A program made the translations under genes and the position numbers. The notes under the pieces were generated by a model. The model had not been told where the DNA came from and searched no databases. It worked only from the letters and a program-made list of their open reading frames with translations. A DNA stretch of 64,000 bases from Prevotella scopos JCM 17725. GTDB taxonomy: Bacteria; Bacteroidota; Bacteroidia; Bacteroidales; Bacteroidaceae. The DNA is taken from contig NZ_CP072389.1 in assembly GCF_018127785.1 (NCBI RefSeq), positions 1,302,001-1,366,000 on the forward strand, written 5' to 3'. Numbering within the stretch: position 1 is the stretch's first letter; every line of letters begins with the position of its first letter. Below, in pieces: positions 1-10,200 of this stretch.

Positions 1-214
1 TTAAGACTCACCAACTAACTGCTGACGAAGGTTAACCACCGACCTCTGAAAGTATCTTCCATTAAAACAAGGATTAAGACTAATCAGCCAGTTCTGGTAT
101 TAGGCGAATCATAACTCTGAGAGTATCTTCCATTACAACAAGGATTAAAACTTTAGTTAATCTTTATAATTCTCCTCGAAATGAGCTCTGAGAGTATCTT
201 CCATTAAAACAAGG
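1..214 (+). CRISPR. CRISPR array, trailer end (partial)
   Basis: Two full 37-bp direct repeats (44-80 and 115-151) begin CTCTGA and end GGATTAARAC. The tail of another repeat lies at 1-7 and a decayed last repeat at 186-214 loses the ATTAAAAC end. The spacers (8-43, 81-114, 152-185) are 34-36 bp and unrelated to each other. Loss of the repeat end on the right marks this as the trailer, so the leader, newer spacers and any cas genes are left of the window. The ATTAAAAC-type end fits type I-B or III repeats, but subtype cannot be set without cas genes. Confidence 0.9.
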
Positions 215-349
215 GTAAATAGAGCTGGCAAAGTTGAGGTGGATTATTGCTTAGTATTTTTAAGCATGGTACTTCTACTTTTTTTAGTAGTATTCTCACT
301 TTAGGAAACATTAGACAGAGAGTAGCTTATAAGAAAAAGTCTGCTCCGC

Positions 350-380
350 TTGACATTCTGTTTTAGAATCATTACCTTTG
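350..380 (+). promoter_or_regulatory. Bacteroidota-type promoter
   Basis: TTGACA at 350-355 (-33 region) and TACCTTTG at 373-380 (-7 box, consensus TAnnTTTG) with 17-19 bp between them. It lies about 80 bp before the YiiX-like gene. Confidence 0.6.
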
Positions 381-459
381 CAATCGCTTTACGGCTACTC
401 CTAAATAATGGGAAATGTAATTTTAGAGTCCTTGTAAGTCAAAGAATTACAGAATAATA

Positions 460-1005
460 ATGAAAAAGTTTAAGACAATAATCATGTTACTATTGGTTGC
501 TATTGCATTGTATGCGCAGCGAACTCCAAGAGTGACGAATGATTTTAAGGAAGGAGACTTAATCTTTCAAGTATCGCAAAGTCGTCAGTCGCCTTTTATT
601 CAATTAGCAACTAATTCTCCGTGGTCACATTGTGGTGTGATTGTAGAAAAGGAAGGAAAACTCTATGTGCTTGAAGCCTCTAATGTTGTCAAGCTCACTC
701 CACTTAAGAAGTGGATTGATAGGGGTAAGATGGGAAGGTGTAAGAGAAGACGAGTACTGAACAAACCTGTCAAAATTAAGTATGCTAAATACCTTGGTAA
801 GCGTTATGATTTAGCCTTTAAGTTTAATAATGACAAGTATTATTGTTCAGAACTTATATACGACATCTATAAGGATCAGTTTGGTATTCAACTTGCTACG
901 CCCAAGCCTGTCAAGTCTTATCATATCTTCGGACTTGGTAAACTAATGAAAAGACGTGGTATGGACCCAAATCAGAAAGTCGTTGCTCCTTGTGACTTGT
1001 TATAG
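460..1005 (+). CDS. YiiX/NlpC-P60-type permuted papain-like hydrolase, exported
   Basis: A 181-residue protein with an N-terminal signal peptide (cleavage near residue 20, after LYAQ). It matches the permuted papain-fold family (YiiX/YebB-like, related to NlpC/P60): the histidine motif SHCGV (His57) comes first and the cysteine motif YYCSELIY (Cys129) second, the reverse of the usual order. Family members are thought to hydrolyse amide or ester bonds in cell-wall or lipid-like substrates; the substrate here is unknown. It is a single-gene unit with its own promoter, next to the CRISPR trailer. Family call is firm, function is inference. Confidence 0.8.
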   Translation: MKKFKTIIMLLLVAIALYAQRTPRVTNDFKEGDLIFQVSQSRQSPFIQLATNSPWSHCGVIVEKEGKLYVLEASNVVKLTPLKKWIDRGKMGRCKRRRVLNKPVKIKYAKYLGKRYDLAFKFNNDKYYCSELIYDIYKDQFGIQLATPKPVKSYHIFGLGKLMKRRGMDPNQKVVAPCDLL

Positions 1006-1719
1006 ATTTAGCGGCATAGCGGAAACCAAGTTCTCATGTTGCCTTGTACTCTCCACAAGCAACCTGTTAACTTGTCGGCTCGTTCACTCGTCTAACTTGT
1101 CACCCCTCATGTTGCATTGTTCTCTCAATACATTTCTATAAAACAAACTTTGCTGTCACTGCTATCACTCGAAGAACTCGTCTAACTTGTTAGTTTACAG
1201 TGTGATTACTTGAAGTGTTAAAAGTGACAGCAAATGAAAACTAAACTCTTCTTGTAAGAAGTGTATTAGTCTCTTGCTTTTTTCAAGCCCTTCTCGCCCC
1301 ATATATTATAAGTACTTACCCCCTGTTCCCCTGTTACTTTGTCTCCCTTCACAATTAACTTGTTCACTCGTCAACTCGTCTTCTTGTCCACTCGTCCCCT
1401 TGTTACTCTGTCTTTCTTCGCAATCAACTCGTTCACTTGTTCACTCGTTCCCTTGTCCACTTCCCTCGTTACTCTATCTTTCTTCGCAATTAACTTGTTT
1501 ACTCGTCCACCCGTTCACTTGTCAACTTTCTCCCAAGAGTGTATTATTTACGTAATATCCTCCCTTTCCTATTGCTTATTTGTTTTTTTTATTAACTTTG
1601 CCTAAGTTCGCCAACAACAGGGGGCTTACAATCTGAATAACAGCCCCATAGTGCCATTAACCCTGCCCCTTGAGACAGCAGTTAAGGCATGACAAAAGAA
1701 GAATAAAAACCTAACTATT
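1006..1719. repeat. Gene-free stretch with octamer (ACTYGTYM)n repeats
   Basis: About 710 bp without a credible gene. From 1061-1104 and again from about 1333 to 1530 the plus strand is pyrimidine-rich and built of degenerate 8-bp units such as ACTCGTCA, ACTTGTTC and ACTCGTCC. Open frames here consist only of L/S/P/T/V/C residues and are translations of the repeat. The same octamer, often in the opposite orientation, recurs between other genes of the window (5.8, 23.8, 32.9, 35.3 and 55.8 kb). Confidence 0.8.
1572..1600 (+). promoter_or_regulatory. Probable promoter of the GH2 gene
   Basis: TTG at 1572-1574 and TAACTTTG at 1593-1600, a good -7 box for Bacteroidota. Transcription would start about 110 bp before the beta-galactosidase ATG. 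Confidence 0.55.
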
Positions 1720-4700
1720 ATGTATAAGCAATTACTATTCGGTTTACTATTATCGTCATTAACAGCGACACCGATACAAGCTGATAACCATCCTACGGGA
1801 GGCTATCTCTTCGGTCAGGCTACAGCACCAACGGGTGATGAGTGGCAGTCGCCAGGTGCATTGGGCTACAATAAGTTGCCTGCTCGTGCCTTGTTTTCAT
1901 CCTTCTCATCCGTCGATGAAGCACGGAAGGTGCTGCCAGAGTTCGCAAAGGATTACCTTTCTCTCAACGGAGAATGGCATTTCCACTTCGCAAAAAACCC
2001 TGATAAACGTCCAAAGGACTTCTTCGCAAAGGGTTATGATGATAGTAAGTGGGATCGTCTGCAGGTGCCTGTAAGCTGGAATATGGCAGGTATTCAGAAG
2101 GATGGAACGCTGAAATATGGTGTACCAATCTATGTCAATCAGTGGGTTATCTTTAAGTATAACATCGAACCAGGCGACTGGAAGAAGGGTGTTATGCGTG
2201 AACCACCAAAGAACTATACCACCTACGAATATCGTAATGAAGTGGGTTCATTCAGAAGAAGTTTTGATATCCCAGCCAACTGGGACGGCAAGGAGGTCTA
2301 TCTGAACTTTGATGGTGTTGACTCCTTCTTCTATCTATGGATTAACGGCCATTACGTAGGCTTCTCAAAGAACTCTCGTAACACGGCACAATTCGATATC
2401 ACACCTTATATCACAAAGGGTAAGAACGAGGTGGCTGTTGAGGTTTACCGCTCATCGGATGGTAGTTTCCTTGAGGCGCAAGACATGTTCCGCCTGCCTG
2501 GTATCTTCCGTAACGTGAGTGTTACGGCAACGCCAAAGGTGCATATCGCTGACGTGAAGGCAATCCCTTCCTTTGAAGATGGTAAGGGTACTATCGACCT
2601 CAATACAACACTGCAGAACCTCACTGCTAAGAATGCAAAGGACCTCCACCTCCGTTGGAGCATCTATAAGAACAGACTCTTTGCTGACGACAACGAACTC
2701 GTTGCAACCTTCGAGGATACGAAGACGAGGACCGCTTGTGGCAGCAATGCCCAGACCGACCTCCGGCAGACGCTCACCCTGAACAATGTGGCAGCGTGGA
2801 CGGCTGAAGCGCCAAATGTCTATGTCCTTGTTGGCGAGCTGTTGCAGGGGAAGAAGGTTGTTGAAACCATCAGTTTCCAAACTGGTTTCCGTACCGTTGA
2901 GATTAAGGATACACCTGCCAGTCAGGACGAGTTCGGTTTGGCTGGAAGATATTATTATATCAATGGTAAACCTGTGAAACTCAAGGGTGTCAACCGCCAC
3001 GACACGAATCCATTGACGGGTAAGGTGATTTCTCGTGAGCAGATGGAACGTGAGATTATGCTGATGAAACGTGCGAATATCAACCACATCCGTACCTCAC
3101 ATTATCCTAACGACCCTTACTTCTATTATCTCTGCAACAAGTATGGTATCTACTTGGAGAGCGAAGCCAACATCGAGAGCCACGAATACTTCTATGGCAA
3201 GGCGTCACTTTCTCACGTGCCAGAGTTCCAAGCAGCCCACGTCGATCGCGTCATGACAATGACACGTCAGTTGGTCAATCAGCCATCCATCGTAATCTGG
3301 AGTCTTGGCAACGAGGCAGGACCAGGTCATAACTTCGTTGTAGCTTACGACTCTTTGAAGGCTTACGATGCATCCCGACCCGTTCAGTATGAGCGCAATA
3401 ACGACATCGTGGATATAGGTTCTAACCAGTATCCAAGTATTGCGTGGACTCGTGATGCCGTGAAAGGAAAGATGAACATCAAGTATCCTTTCCACATCTC
3501 AGAGTATGCCCACTCAATGGGTAATGCTGTCGGCAACCTCGTTGACTATTGGAACGCGATGGAGTCAACCAACTTCTTCATGGGTGGTGCCATCTGGGAC
3601 TGGATTGACCAGAGTATGTATAACTACACAAAGGATGGCAAACGTTACCTAGGTTATGGTGGCGACTTCGGTGATACACCTAATGACGGCCAGTTCGTTA
3701 TGAATGGTATCATCTTCGGAGATGAGCTGCCAAAGCCACAATACTATGAGGTGAAGAAGGTTTATCAGTATATTGGTACAAGCTGGAAGGATACGAAGAC
3801 CGCTACTCTGGACGTATTCAATAAGAACTATTACACGGATGACCTCAGCAATTACGCTATGTCGTACGAGTTGACAGCTGATGGCGTACGCGTAAAACAG
3901 GGCGAGCTCGAACTTGGTAGCGTACCCGCACGAAAGCATAAGAGCATCACGATAGCAGGCCTCAACGAGGGTCTCGACCCTAACAAGGAGTACCTCCTTC
4001 ACGTTACCTATCGTCTCAAACGTGACATGCCATGGGCTAAGGCGGGCTATATTCAGGCTGAGGAGCAGTTGCCTGTACAGGTAGCAGCGGTGCGTCCTGC
4101 CCTCGACGCAAAGGGTAAGGTGATGATATCTACCGTGAAGGATAACAAGTTAGCCCTTTCAGGTAAGGACTTTACGACAACATTCGACCTCTCTAAGGGT
4201 ACTATTTATAACCTTCAATATGCTGGTAAGACCATCATTCCTGATGGTTGTGGACCAGAATTGAACGCCTTCCGTGCGTGGGTCAACAACGACAACTGGG
4301 CTTACGAGGATTGGTATGCGAACGGTTTGAACAACCTCCAACATAAGTGCACTGACTATACCACCCACGCCAATGCTGACGGCTCAGTGTCAGTGGTCTT
4401 CAACGTTGTGTCACAAGCACCTTATGGCTATCGCCTTGAGGGTGGCAATGCCAACTGGAAGAAGCTGATTGAGTACAAAGAGAAGCCTTTCGGCAAGGAC
4501 GACTTCCACTTCAATACGCAGGTGGTTTACACCATCTTCCCTGACGGAAGTATAGAGAGTGAGAGTGCAATCACAAGTAATAAACCTAACCTGACACTTG
4601 CGAAATTGGGTTATACCCTTCGTATTCCTAACCAGCTCGGTCGTCTGAACTACTATGGTCGTGGTACCATAGATAACTATCCCGACCGCAAGACGGGTCA

Positions 4701-5739
4701 GATGATTGGTATCTATGCACAGCCGAATGTGAAGGATGAGTTCGTTGCCTTCCCTAAACCACAGGACACTGGCAACCATCAAGATACACGTTGGCTCTCA
4801 CTGACGGGTGACGATGGTAACGGTGCGCTCTTCGTGGCAAAAGATAAGATGAGTTTCTCAGCGCTGCCTTGGTCGGATAACACCATCGCCATGGCTAACC
4901 ACCCACACGAGTTGCCACAGAGCGACTACACCTATCTACACCTTGACATGGCTATCACGGGGCTTGGTGGTAACAGCTGTGGACAGGGTGGTCCGCTGAA
5001 GCACGACCGTGTAATGGCAACGCCACATACCTTCGGTTATATGATTCGTCCTATGTCTGCGGTCAAGACGGACGCACTCGTGCGTGATGCGAATGTAAGT
5101 CTGAAGGGTGCTACCCCACTGACCATCGTTCGAGATGCGGAAGGCAACGTGACAATCAATGCAAATGGAGCCAAAGGCGACATCTTCTATCGTATCAATG
5201 GTAGCAAGAAGGCGATGAAGTACATGGGAGCAGTGAACCTACATGATGGTGGTACCATCTCAGCGTGGACGAAGGAGAACGATTGGCTCGTTGCTTCTCA
5301 AACCTTCTCACGCATTGAGAGCATCCCATTGTCTGTTGTCTTTGCCTCAAGTCAGGAGAGCGGTGAAGGTGATGCAAGTCACTTAACTGACGGCAACCCA
5401 AGCACTTACTGGCACACGATGTACTCAGTGACAGTGGCAAACTACCCTCACTGGGTCGATTTCGATTGTGGCGGTATGAAGACCATCAAGGGCTTCACCT
5501 ATCTTCCTCGTCAGGACAGCAACAATGGTAACATCAAGAACTACAGCATCCAGGTGAGCAACGATGGTAAAACATGGAGCAAGCCTGTTGCTGAGGGTAC
5601 CTTTGAGAATAACCGAAAGGAGAAGACCATCCTCCTCACCACCCCTGTCAGGACCCGCTTCGTCCGCCTGACAGCCCTCAGTGAGCAGAATGGTCAGGAC
5701 TTCGCCACTGGGGCAGAGTTTAAGGTGTTGGAGAAGTAA
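1720..5739 (+). CDS. GH2 beta-galactosidase with C-terminal F5/8-type domain, exported
   Basis: A 1339-residue exported protein (signal peptide to about residue 21, ending IQA). It follows the GH2 order: jelly-roll sugar-binding domain (~80-270), immunoglobulin-like domain, TIM barrel (~400-690) with the acid/base Glu532 in SLGNEAGPG and the nucleophile Glu595 in HISEYAHSMGN, then further beta domains. A discoidin (F5/8 type C, CBM32-like) module fills the last ~140 residues. It should release terminal beta-galactose from host or dietary glycans in the periplasm or at the surface. No SusC/D partner or sulfatase is adjacent, so the substrate is not indicated. It stands alone, flanked on both sides by octamer-repeat intergenic DNA. 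Confidence 0.93.
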   Translation: MYKQLLFGLLLSSLTATPIQADNHPTGGYLFGQATAPTGDEWQSPGALGYNKLPARALFSSFSSVDEARKVLPEFAKDYLSLNGEWHFHFAKNPDKRPKDFFAKGYDDSKWDRLQVPVSWNMAGIQKDGTLKYGVPIYVNQWVIFKYNIEPGDWKKGVMREPPKNYTTYEYRNEVGSFRRSFDIPANWDGKEVYLNFDGVDSFFYLWINGHYVGFSKNSRNTAQFDITPYITKGKNEVAVEVYRSSDGSFLEAQDMFRLPGIFRNVSVTATPKVHIADVKAIPSFEDGKGTIDLNTTLQNLTAKNAKDLHLRWSIYKNRLFADDNELVATFEDTKTRTACGSNAQTDLRQTLTLNNVAAWTAEAPNVYVLVGELLQGKKVVETISFQTGFRTVEIKDTPASQDEFGLAGRYYYINGKPVKLKGVNRHDTNPLTGKVISREQMEREIMLMKRANINHIRTSHYPNDPYFYYLCNKYGIYLESEANIESHEYFYGKASLSHVPEFQAAHVDRVMTMTRQLVNQPSIVIWSLGNEAGPGHNFVVAYDSLKAYDASRPVQYERNNDIVDIGSNQYPSIAWTRDAVKGKMNIKYPFHISEYAHSMGNAVGNLVDYWNAMESTNFFMGGAIWDWIDQSMYNYTKDGKRYLGYGGDFGDTPNDGQFVMNGIIFGDELPKPQYYEVKKVYQYIGTSWKDTKTATLDVFNKNYYTDDLSNYAMSYELTADGVRVKQGELELGSVPARKHKSITIAGLNEGLDPNKEYLLHVTYRLKRDMPWAKAGYIQAEEQLPVQVAAVRPALDAKGKVMISTVKDNKLALSGKDFTTTFDLSKGTIYNLQYAGKTIIPDGCGPELNAFRAWVNNDNWAYEDWYANGLNNLQHKCTDYTTHANADGSVSVVFNVVSQAPYGYRLEGGNANWKKLIEYKEKPFGKDDFHFNTQVVYTIFPDGSIESESAITSNKPNLTLAKLGYTLRIPNQLGRLNYYGRGTIDNYPDRKTGQMIGIYAQPNVKDEFVAFPKPQDTGNHQDTRWLSLTGDDGNGALFVAKDKMSFSALPWSDNTIAMANHPHELPQSDYTYLHLDMAITGLGGNSCGQGGPLKHDRVMATPHTFGYMIRPMSAVKTDALVRDANVSLKGATPLTIVRDAEGNVTINANGAKGDIFYRINGSKKAMKYMGAVNLHDGGTISAWTKENDWLVASQTFSRIESIPLSVVFASSQESGEGDASHLTDGNPSTYWHTMYSVTVANYPHWVDFDCGGMKTIKGFTYLPRQDSNNGNIKNYSIQVSNDGKTWSKPVAEGTFENNRKEKTILLTTPVRTRFVRLTALSEQNGQDFATGAEFKVLEK

Positions 5740-5776
5740 AAAGGGAGGGGCGTAATTACCGAGATACCCCTTTGGT

Positions 5777-5960
5777 TAGTTGACGAGTTGACAAGTTATA
5801 TGTAGCAAGAAATACAGCAGACGGAGGATATCATAATTATGAATTGACGGAGATTATGAATTAAAATGTTTCTATGTTACTCTGTCTTAAATTACCCTGT
5901 CAACAAGCAACTTGTTAACTCGTCAACTTACAGACTCATCAACTTGCAAACTTGCCAACT
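5777..5960 (-). repeat. Composite dispersed intergenic element, copy 1
   Basis: Octamers TGACGAGT/TGACAAGT at 5777-5798 are matched by the inverted form (ACTTGTTAACTCGTCA) at 5896-5960. The interior, read on the minus strand, carries AACAAGTTGCTTGT, a block near TAATTTAAGACAGAGTAACA, TTTTAATTCATAAT and CATAATTATGATAT. The same blocks in the same order occur at 23822-24023 and, in part, at 55802-55945 and 32866-32962. Confidence 0.65.
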
Positions 5961-6386
5961 ATAAGCCTCCGCACCATTTATATTAATGCTTGAAGAGGAA
6001 GCTTGTCAGGGAAAGCGCGTTTATATTACCATACAAACACAGACCATCTTGCTAAATGACTAATCTTTCAGACATGCCAAAAGAATCACAATTTTTGCTC
6101 TAATAGCAAAGATTCTGATTATCTTCGTATTACGCAAATAGTTCGGTATTTTTGCGGCATTTCGTTCGGTATTTTTGCAGTAATTTTACTCAACATTTTA
6201 CAAGCAAATTGTTTCCTACACTCCTCCCCTCTGAAGGGGATAGTGGAGTGAGGCTGTATTGTCTTTTACAGCCACTAAAATCATAAAATATAGGTATTGG
6301 CGTGTAAAGAAAATATCTATAACTTTGCATAATTTCTACGCCTGACGCTAGTCAGGATGACGAATTAATAAATAAAACAATATAAA
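5961..6386. other. Intergenic stretch with REP-like hairpin
   Basis: No gene seen. 6219-6254 holds a REP-like GC-rich hairpin (CCCCTCTGAAGGGG, followed by AGTGGAGTGAGGC), related to those at 30.6-30.9 kb. A direct repeat GTTCGGTATTTTTGC occurs twice at about 6139-6178. Confidence 0.5.
6297..6327 (+). promoter_or_regulatory. Promoter of the six-gene metal/haem operon
   Basis: TTGG at 6297-6300 and TAACTTTG at 6320-6327 with a 19-bp spacer, a near-ideal Bacteroidota promoter about 60 bp before the first gene of the operon. Confidence 0.7.
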
Positions 6387-7283
6387 ATGAACAAAAAGAT
6401 TATTTTGATGTTAGCCTTCATGCTAACAACCCTTTCAACGCTACAAGCGAAAACAGCTTTAATGATTGTAGCTCACGGATCACCAATGGAGTCATGGCGT
6501 AAGCCCGTATTAGACTTAGAGCCACTTGTGAAACAACAGGTTGCAGAGGGGAAACTAAAAGGTATTGATATTGTAAAGGTAGCCTTGATGGAATATACCG
6601 AGCCTTCAGTGGCATCCGTGGTAAAGGCATGCGAAGCAGAAGGTGCTGACACCATCTTTGCACTCCCTATCTTCATCGCACCATCCGGTCATACAGAAGA
6701 GGATTTGCCAAACATCCTTGGTCATAAATACAACCCTTATGTGCGCGAAGAGCTGGCTGAAGAGAAGACGGAGATGGTACACACGAAGACGCCAATCATC
6801 CTCGGTCCCACCTTCTATTATAGCTACCTCTTAGAGAAGAGCATGCACGACCGCATTCAGAGTCTGTCAAAAGACCCTCAGAACGAGGCTGTCATCTTCC
6901 TCGCACATGGCGATGACGAGCGCATAGGCTTTTGGAAGGAGGTGCTTAACAACGTAGATAAGTACACGAAGGAGAATACGAAGATTAACTATGTTGACCA
7001 TGCACTCATTGAGATGGGACACAATTTTAGTAATGAGCTGATGCCATTGCTCACCAAGGCTGCCCAGAAGAAAAAGCGTATCATCGTACAAGGAATCTAT
7101 CTCACCTCTGATGTGAAGCGTATGGCTGACCGTCACAAGATGCAGGATGTGCAGAAGGAATTGGTGAAGAAGACTGGTGCAGAGATTATCTATAGCCCAG
7201 ACGGAATTCTTCCAGCTTCTACCTCTCGTGTTGTAGAGTGGATTGTAGCCCAGACAAAGCAATGGGTAGAAAGCAAACGATAA
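6387..7283 (+). CDS. Exported CbiK/FetB-like metal chelatase
   Basis: A 298-residue protein with a signal peptide (ends LQAK, ~residue 22) and a class II chelatase fold. It has the conserved histidine in LMIVAHGSP (His30), a second AHGDD motif (His174) and the IFIAPSGHTEEDL stretch typical of CbiK-type sirohydrochlorin cobaltochelatases. Cytoplasmic members insert Co into sirohydrochlorin. Exported relatives include CbiK of Desulfovibrio and FetB/IhtB of Porphyromonas gingivalis, the latter proposed to act on haem iron. No cobalamin synthesis genes are near; it heads an uptake operon (10 bp to the SusC gene). A role in removing metal from, or binding, a tetrapyrrole outside the cytoplasm is therefore the best inference. 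Confidence 0.82.
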   Translation: MNKKIILMLAFMLTTLSTLQAKTALMIVAHGSPMESWRKPVLDLEPLVKQQVAEGKLKGIDIVKVALMEYTEPSVASVVKACEAEGADTIFALPIFIAPSGHTEEDLPNILGHKYNPYVREELAEEKTEMVHTKTPIILGPTFYYSYLLEKSMHDRIQSLSKDPQNEAVIFLAHGDDERIGFWKEVLNNVDKYTKENTKINYVDHALIEMGHNFSNELMPLLTKAAQKKKRIIVQGIYLTSDVKRMADRHKMQDVQKELVKKTGAEIIYSPDGILPASTSRVVEWIVAQTKQWVESKR

Positions 7284-7293
7284 ATTAAAAGAA

Positions 7294-10200
7294 ATGAAAA
7301 AACTGTTGGGATTGGGTGTCCTCGTATTGACAACCCTTTTCATCAATCCTATTGAGGCAGTGGCACAGCATCAGAAACTCTATGGCTATGTCACTGACGC
7401 TAATAACGAAGCCCTCATTGGTGTGACTGTCCATGTGCAGGGCACGAAGATAATGACAGTGACGGATGCAACTGGACGATATCAACTGAGTGGAGATTGG
7501 GGAAGTGGGACACCGATTTCCTTCAGTTACATTGGTTATAAAAAACAACAGCTGAAAGATGCTGGCCGCGAACGCATGGACGTGAAGATGGTTGAAGCCG
7601 ACAACCAAATGGGTGAGGTCGTCGTAAAAGCCAAAAGCAATATCAACGCCATCGACCTTCGTGCGAAAGCTGGTATCGTTGAGAATGTAGATATCAAACG
7701 GCTCACTGACAAGCCAATGATTGACATGGGACTTGCCCTTCAGGGTATGGTGCCGGGCTTGAACATCATCAACACAAGCGACTTAGGAAGTGCACCACAA
7801 ATCAGAATCCGTGGTAACTCATCCTTCCGACGTGGTAACACGAGCAACGAACCCCTGTATGTCCTAGACGGAAAGATTATCACGGCAGAGACGTTCTACA
7901 ACTTGAACCCACAGGACATAGCAAGCATTAAGGTGCTGAAAGATGCTGCTGCCTGTGCCTTATATGGTATAAAAGCTGCCAATGGCGTTCTTGAAATCAC
8001 TTCGCAGCATGGTTATACCGGGAAGATGACCCTCTCCTACAGCATGGATATGGGCTTGACACTTCGCGGCCGTCGAGGTATCAAACTGATGGATACGGAT
8101 GAGAAGCTCGAACTGGAACGCTTACTACAGAACCCTGCCGCACCGGGCTATTTATACAGTCGTGACTACTACGAGCGTTACCATGCCGCTGACCCGAACA
8201 AAGAACAACTGATTGCAGAGGGCGAACAGCGTCTGGCAGCCCTTCGTGCGATTCATACCGATTGGTTCAAAGAGCTTATCCACAACAACCTCTATCAGAA
8301 ACATAACATCAGTATTAAAGGAGGGAACGGGTCAACAACCTATTATGTTTCAGGGAACTACACCTACCAAGGTGGACGAATCGAGGGGAACGACAAACGA
8401 CGTTTCAATGTCAGGATGGGACTTGACCAGCAGTTGGGGAAGATAGGCTACCTGATGATAGGCGTTTCGGGCGGATATGCTAAGAGCAATTCACCGAATG
8501 GTACAGACTTCGACCCCACCTCACTCGTTTATAACCTTAATCCTTATGAACAAAAAACAGGTCAGCTTTTCTCTTATCCTAACAGGACCTTTAACGACTT
8601 GATGCATCAATATCAGAGCGATGCAACGGATAGGAATGCTGGAGCCGACATTAACATCACACTTACCCCATGGAAGGACCTTACCCTAGCTTACGTGGCG
8701 GGGCTTGACTTCTTACAAAACGATGTGCATCGTTTCACGCCAGCCTCAGCCTTCTCAGAACAAAACTCGGGCATCCCTGTACTTGCACAAGGCATCTACA
8801 GCCGTACGAAGGGTACGACAACAAATATCTCGAGCAACCTTCGTGTGACGTACAACCATGTCTTTGCTGATGTTCACGATGTGACCCTCGGTGCTAACAT
8901 GGACTACTATGGCACTAATTCAGATGCAGTAGGCATTGTTGGTTATGGCGTTGGCAATATCGATGCACCATCAGCCATCAACAACTCCCTACAAGGTTTC
9001 CGTCAACCAACGGTTAAGAACCCTCGCGATAAGAATGCACAATTGGGAGTTGGCTTCGTGGCAGGATATACTTACAACAACGTTTATGATGCTTACTTCA
9101 CCTATAAGAACGATGCATCGTCAATCTTGCCAGCGGACAAACGTTGGAACACGGCATGGGCAACTGGGCTGGGCTGGACACCAACGAACTACTCATGGCT
9201 GAAGGACAACAAGATACTGACGCGCCTAAACCTCAAAGCCTCTTATGGTGTGACCGCCAACCTTAATGGTGTGACGGTATCCAACACGGTGGGTACGTTC
9301 ATGTTTGGCGAGACGGCTTACGAGAACAGTCGTGTCCTTTCATTGATGTCATTGTATAATAAAGACCTGAAACCAGAACAGAATAAGTCAACCGACTTAG
9401 GTTTGTCTGTCGAACTATTAAAACGCCTCACCTTAGACGTGAACTGGTATAACCGTCGGACGGAACAAGCACTCTTGGATGTTCCTATTGCCACCAATTC
9501 AGGCTTTACCTCAATGAAAAGAAACATCGGTATCCTTGAGAACAGAGGTATCGAGTTCGGACTCAATGCAAAGCTCCTAGATGCCTACGACTATCGCTTG
9601 TCCGTAGGTGGAAACATTGCTTATAATGATAACAAAGTGATTAGTCTTTATTGGACCGACAAACTCTACATTGACGAACAATCCATTGTACCCGATTATG
9701 AGGTGGGCAAGTCATACGATATGCTCTACGGCTTACATTCCTTAGGCATCAATCCACTCACGGGTTACCCTGTCTTCTTAACGCCTGATGGTAAAGAGAA
9801 GCAAGGAACTGAACAGCTGACACGCGATGACTTTGTTGCGCTCGGCCATCTCACACCGCCTTACTCAGGTAGCTTGTATGCGAACTTCTCATATAAGAAC
9901 TTCGATTTCGACATTGCTTTCTATTATGTCTTAGGAGGAAAGCAACGCTTCAATTATCAATATGTGCGCAACAAGGACAACGCCATCTTCAACGCTGTCG
10001 CAGGTCAGACGGAGAAGATGTGGTTCAAGCGAGGCGATGAATACAAAGATTACTGGACACCTTTCTATACACAGAGTATTGCCGAGGACAACATTGCCCT
10101 CTATCCTAACTCACGCACAGTGGGCAGTAGCAATTACTTAAAACTCTCAAGTTTCTCAATGCGCTATAGGGTTCCATCAAAATGGTTGAAGCAGGTGTTG

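Noticed and set aside
1274..1605. Two overlapping frames of ~90 codons in the pyrimidine tract
   Set aside because: Their sequences (L/S/P/T/C only) are translations of the octamer repeat, with no start context or family match.
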